Source: Pedobacter riviphilus (lineage in GTDB: Bacteria > Bacteroidota > Bacteroidia > Sphingobacteriales > Sphingobacteriaceae). From it: a stretch of 64,000 nt of DNA. The stretch lies in contig NZ_CP061171.1 of assembly GCF_014692875.1 (NCBI RefSeq), positions 5,146,001-5,210,000 of the forward strand, read 5' to 3'. Positions 62,672 to 64,000 of the stretch are shown in pieces (the stretch's first letter is position 1; every line of letters starts with the position of its first letter). The translations under genes were made by a program, and so were the position numbers. The notes beneath the pieces were generated by a model. It made no database searches. It was given only the letters and a program-made list of their open reading frames with translations, and was not told where the DNA came from.

Positions 62672-63751
62672 ATGTCTAAATTATTTTCTCCTTTTACCAT
62701 AAAGGATGTAACCTTAAAAAATAGAATTGTTATTTCACCCATGTGCCAATATTCTGCTGTTGATGGCTTTGCCAACGATTGGCACCTGGTGCATTTAGGA
62801 AGCCGTGCCGTTGGTGGTGCAGGTTTAATTATCCAGGAAGCTTCTGCAGTAACAGCCGATGGGAGAATTACCTATGCTGATTTAGGTATCTGGAAAGATG
62901 AACATGTAGAAAAACTGAAACAGATAGTTTCTTTTATTCATAATAATGGTGCTATCGCTGGCGTCCAATTGGCACATGCAGGTAGAAAAGCCAGTTGCGA
63001 AGTGCCCTGGAATGGCGGCGAGCAGTTAGCTGCAGGTGAAAATAGCTGGAAACCAGTTGCACCATCTCCAATTTCTTTTAAGCCAGGACAGGTTGAACCG
63101 CATGAATTAACGATTTCAGAAATTCAGGATATTGTTTTTGCTTTCAGAGCGGCGGCAAAACGGGCCCTTGATGCCGGCTATAAAGTAGTAGAAATACATG
63201 CTGCACACGGTTATTTACTACATCAGTTTTTTAGTCCATTGAGCAATAAACGTACAGATGTTTATGGTGGAAGTTTCGAAAACCGGATTCGTTTGGTAAT
63301 CGATGTGGTTGAAGCCGTACAATCGGTATGGCCAGAGAACTTGCCTTTATTTGTTCGCATTTCTGCAACGGACTGGACGGAAGGCGGCTGGAACGAGAAC
63401 GATTCATTACAATTAGTGGCTGTGTTAAAAGATCGCGGTGTAGATTTAATTGATACCTCATCTGGAGGAAATGTACCTGATGCTTTTATTCCTGCAGGAC
63501 CAAACTATCAGGTTCCTTTTGCTGATAAGATTAGAAATGAAATTGGGATTTATACAGGTGCAGTAGGTGTAATTGTTGAGGCGCAGCAGGCAGAAGAAAT
63601 TTTGGAGCAGGGCAAAGCTGATTTGATTTTTATTGCCCGCGAATCGTTACGTGATGCTTATTTCCCTACGCATGCAGCGCAAGTGCTTGGCGATGATACC
63701 GAATGGCCAAATCAGTATGTTAGGGCTAAGAGGGATACGTTTAAGAAATAA
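62672..63751 (+). CDS. NADH:flavin oxidoreductase, Old Yellow Enzyme (YqjM-like)
   Basis: 359 residues from ATG at 62672 (MSKLFSPFTIKDVTLKNRIV). TIM barrel with FMN: ISPMCQYSAVDGFANDWHLV, the VQLAHAGRKAS block, EIHAAHGYLLHQFFSPLSNK (catalytic His-His pair and RTDVYGGSFENR), and DLIFIARESLRD. Reduces activated alkenes with NAD(P)H; the YqjM class is linked to oxidative and electrophile stress. A strong bidirectional terminator follows. Confidence 0.95.
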   Translation: MSKLFSPFTIKDVTLKNRIVISPMCQYSAVDGFANDWHLVHLGSRAVGGAGLIIQEASAVTADGRITYADLGIWKDEHVEKLKQIVSFIHNNGAIAGVQLAHAGRKASCEVPWNGGEQLAAGENSWKPVAPSPISFKPGQVEPHELTISEIQDIVFAFRAAAKRALDAGYKVVEIHAAHGYLLHQFFSPLSNKRTDVYGGSFENRIRLVIDVVEAVQSVWPENLPLFVRISATDWTEGGWNENDSLQLVAVLKDRGVDLIDTSSGGNVPDAFIPAGPNYQVPFADKIRNEIGIYTGAVGVIVEAQQAEEILEQGKADLIFIARESLRDAYFPTHAAQVLGDDTEWPNQYVRAKRDTFKK

Positions 63752-63764
63752 TCATTGGTTCCAA

Positions 63765-63804
63765 AAAAGGGAAAAAGCCGGCATTTGTCGGCTTTTTCCC
63801 TTTT
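63765..63804. terminator. bidirectional terminator
   Basis: 16-bp perfect stem (AAAAGGGAAAAAGCCG / CGGCTTTTTCCCTTTT) with an 8-base loop between convergent genes. Confidence 0.9.
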
Positions 63805-63880
63805 AAATCAATTATGATGTGGCTGGCACATAGAACCTCAATCCAATATAAATGGATGCCCGGTTTTTTTCTATTGTTTG

Positions 63881-64000
63881 TTATTTTACCAGTGTAAAAG
63901 GAACATACAATCCGAAAGTGATATTTCTGCCGGTATTATAAACACCTAAATTAGGATTCTCCTGATCAAAACGGCCTGGTTTAAATCTGCTTAAAGCATC
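63881..64000 (-). CDS. C-terminal end of an outer membrane beta-barrel protein (SusC/TonB-receptor like), cut by window edge
   Basis: On the minus strand the last 39 codons read ...ALSRFKPGRFDQENPN, then GRNITFGLYVPFTLVK, stop at 63881-63883. Alternating hydrophobic residues with an aromatic near the end and the FGLYVPFTL pattern are the signature of the last strand of SusC-like TonB-dependent receptors. Family call from a short tail only. Confidence 0.65.
   Translation of the reverse strand, partial: DALSRFKPGRFDQENPNLGVYNTGRNITFGLYVPFTLVK

Overview
The window looks like a chromosomal piece of a Bacteroidota member of the family Sphingobacteriaceae, most likely Pedobacter or a close relative. 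This is judged from protein style, AT-rich non-coding DNA, TAnnTTTG-type -7 promoter boxes, start codons without clear Shine-Dalgarno sequences, TssD-type Hcp proteins and a SusC/TonB-like beta-barrel C-terminus at the right edge. No rRNA, tRNA or CRISPR array was seen.

Region 1 (1-23.0 kb) is an effector archipelago of a Bacteroidota (subtype iii) type VI secretion system. It holds no sheath, baseplate or ClpV genes, only tube and spike parts and cargo. Two near-identical pairs of Hcp/TssD tube genes (1-748 and 11794-12684) each head a module with its own VgrG spike (1096 and 14359). Module 1 carries a DUF4280 PAAR-like tip, a 1136-residue OmpA-containing candidate effector fused in frame to a lipoprotein, a SleB-like wall hydrolase candidate and secreted or lipidated candidate immunity proteins. 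Module 2 carries a lysozyme-like muramidase with a lipoprotein immunity candidate, a TPR protein (candidate loading adaptor), and a PAAR-Rhs toxin with a PD-(D/E)XK-type nuclease tip and a cytosolic immunity candidate. The Rhs gene is split by a one-base frameshift.

Region 2 (23-34 kb) is metabolic and regulatory: a LysR regulator divergent from hutH-hutU (histidine to imidazolone propionate), a second LysR divergent from an MdaB-like quinone reductase plus ABM monooxygenase, an EamA exporter, a two-component system (kinase then OmpR-type regulator) and a TlpA-like thioredoxin protein.

Region 3 (34-40 kb) has periplasmic Cu/Zn superoxide dismutase, an ExbD protein without ExbB, and a compact peptide export locus: a 68-residue double-glycine-leader precursor, an HlyD-like adaptor and a C39-peptidase ABC exporter.

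Region 4 (40-64 kb) is mainly housekeeping and stress genes: metK under a SAM-II riboswitch, a lipid kinase, a SUI1-like factor, a membrane-anchored LytTR regulator beside a stand-alone copy of its membrane module, hisS with an insertion, rarA, two ABC systems (DUF5687 type and a GntR-linked YtrA type), an OmpA lipoprotein, MtfA-like peptidase, oxidoreductases and an aldo/keto reductase broken by a stop codon. Intergenic DNA here holds several REP-like palindrome families and three copies of a roughly 240-320 bp MITE-like element with terminal inverted repeats.
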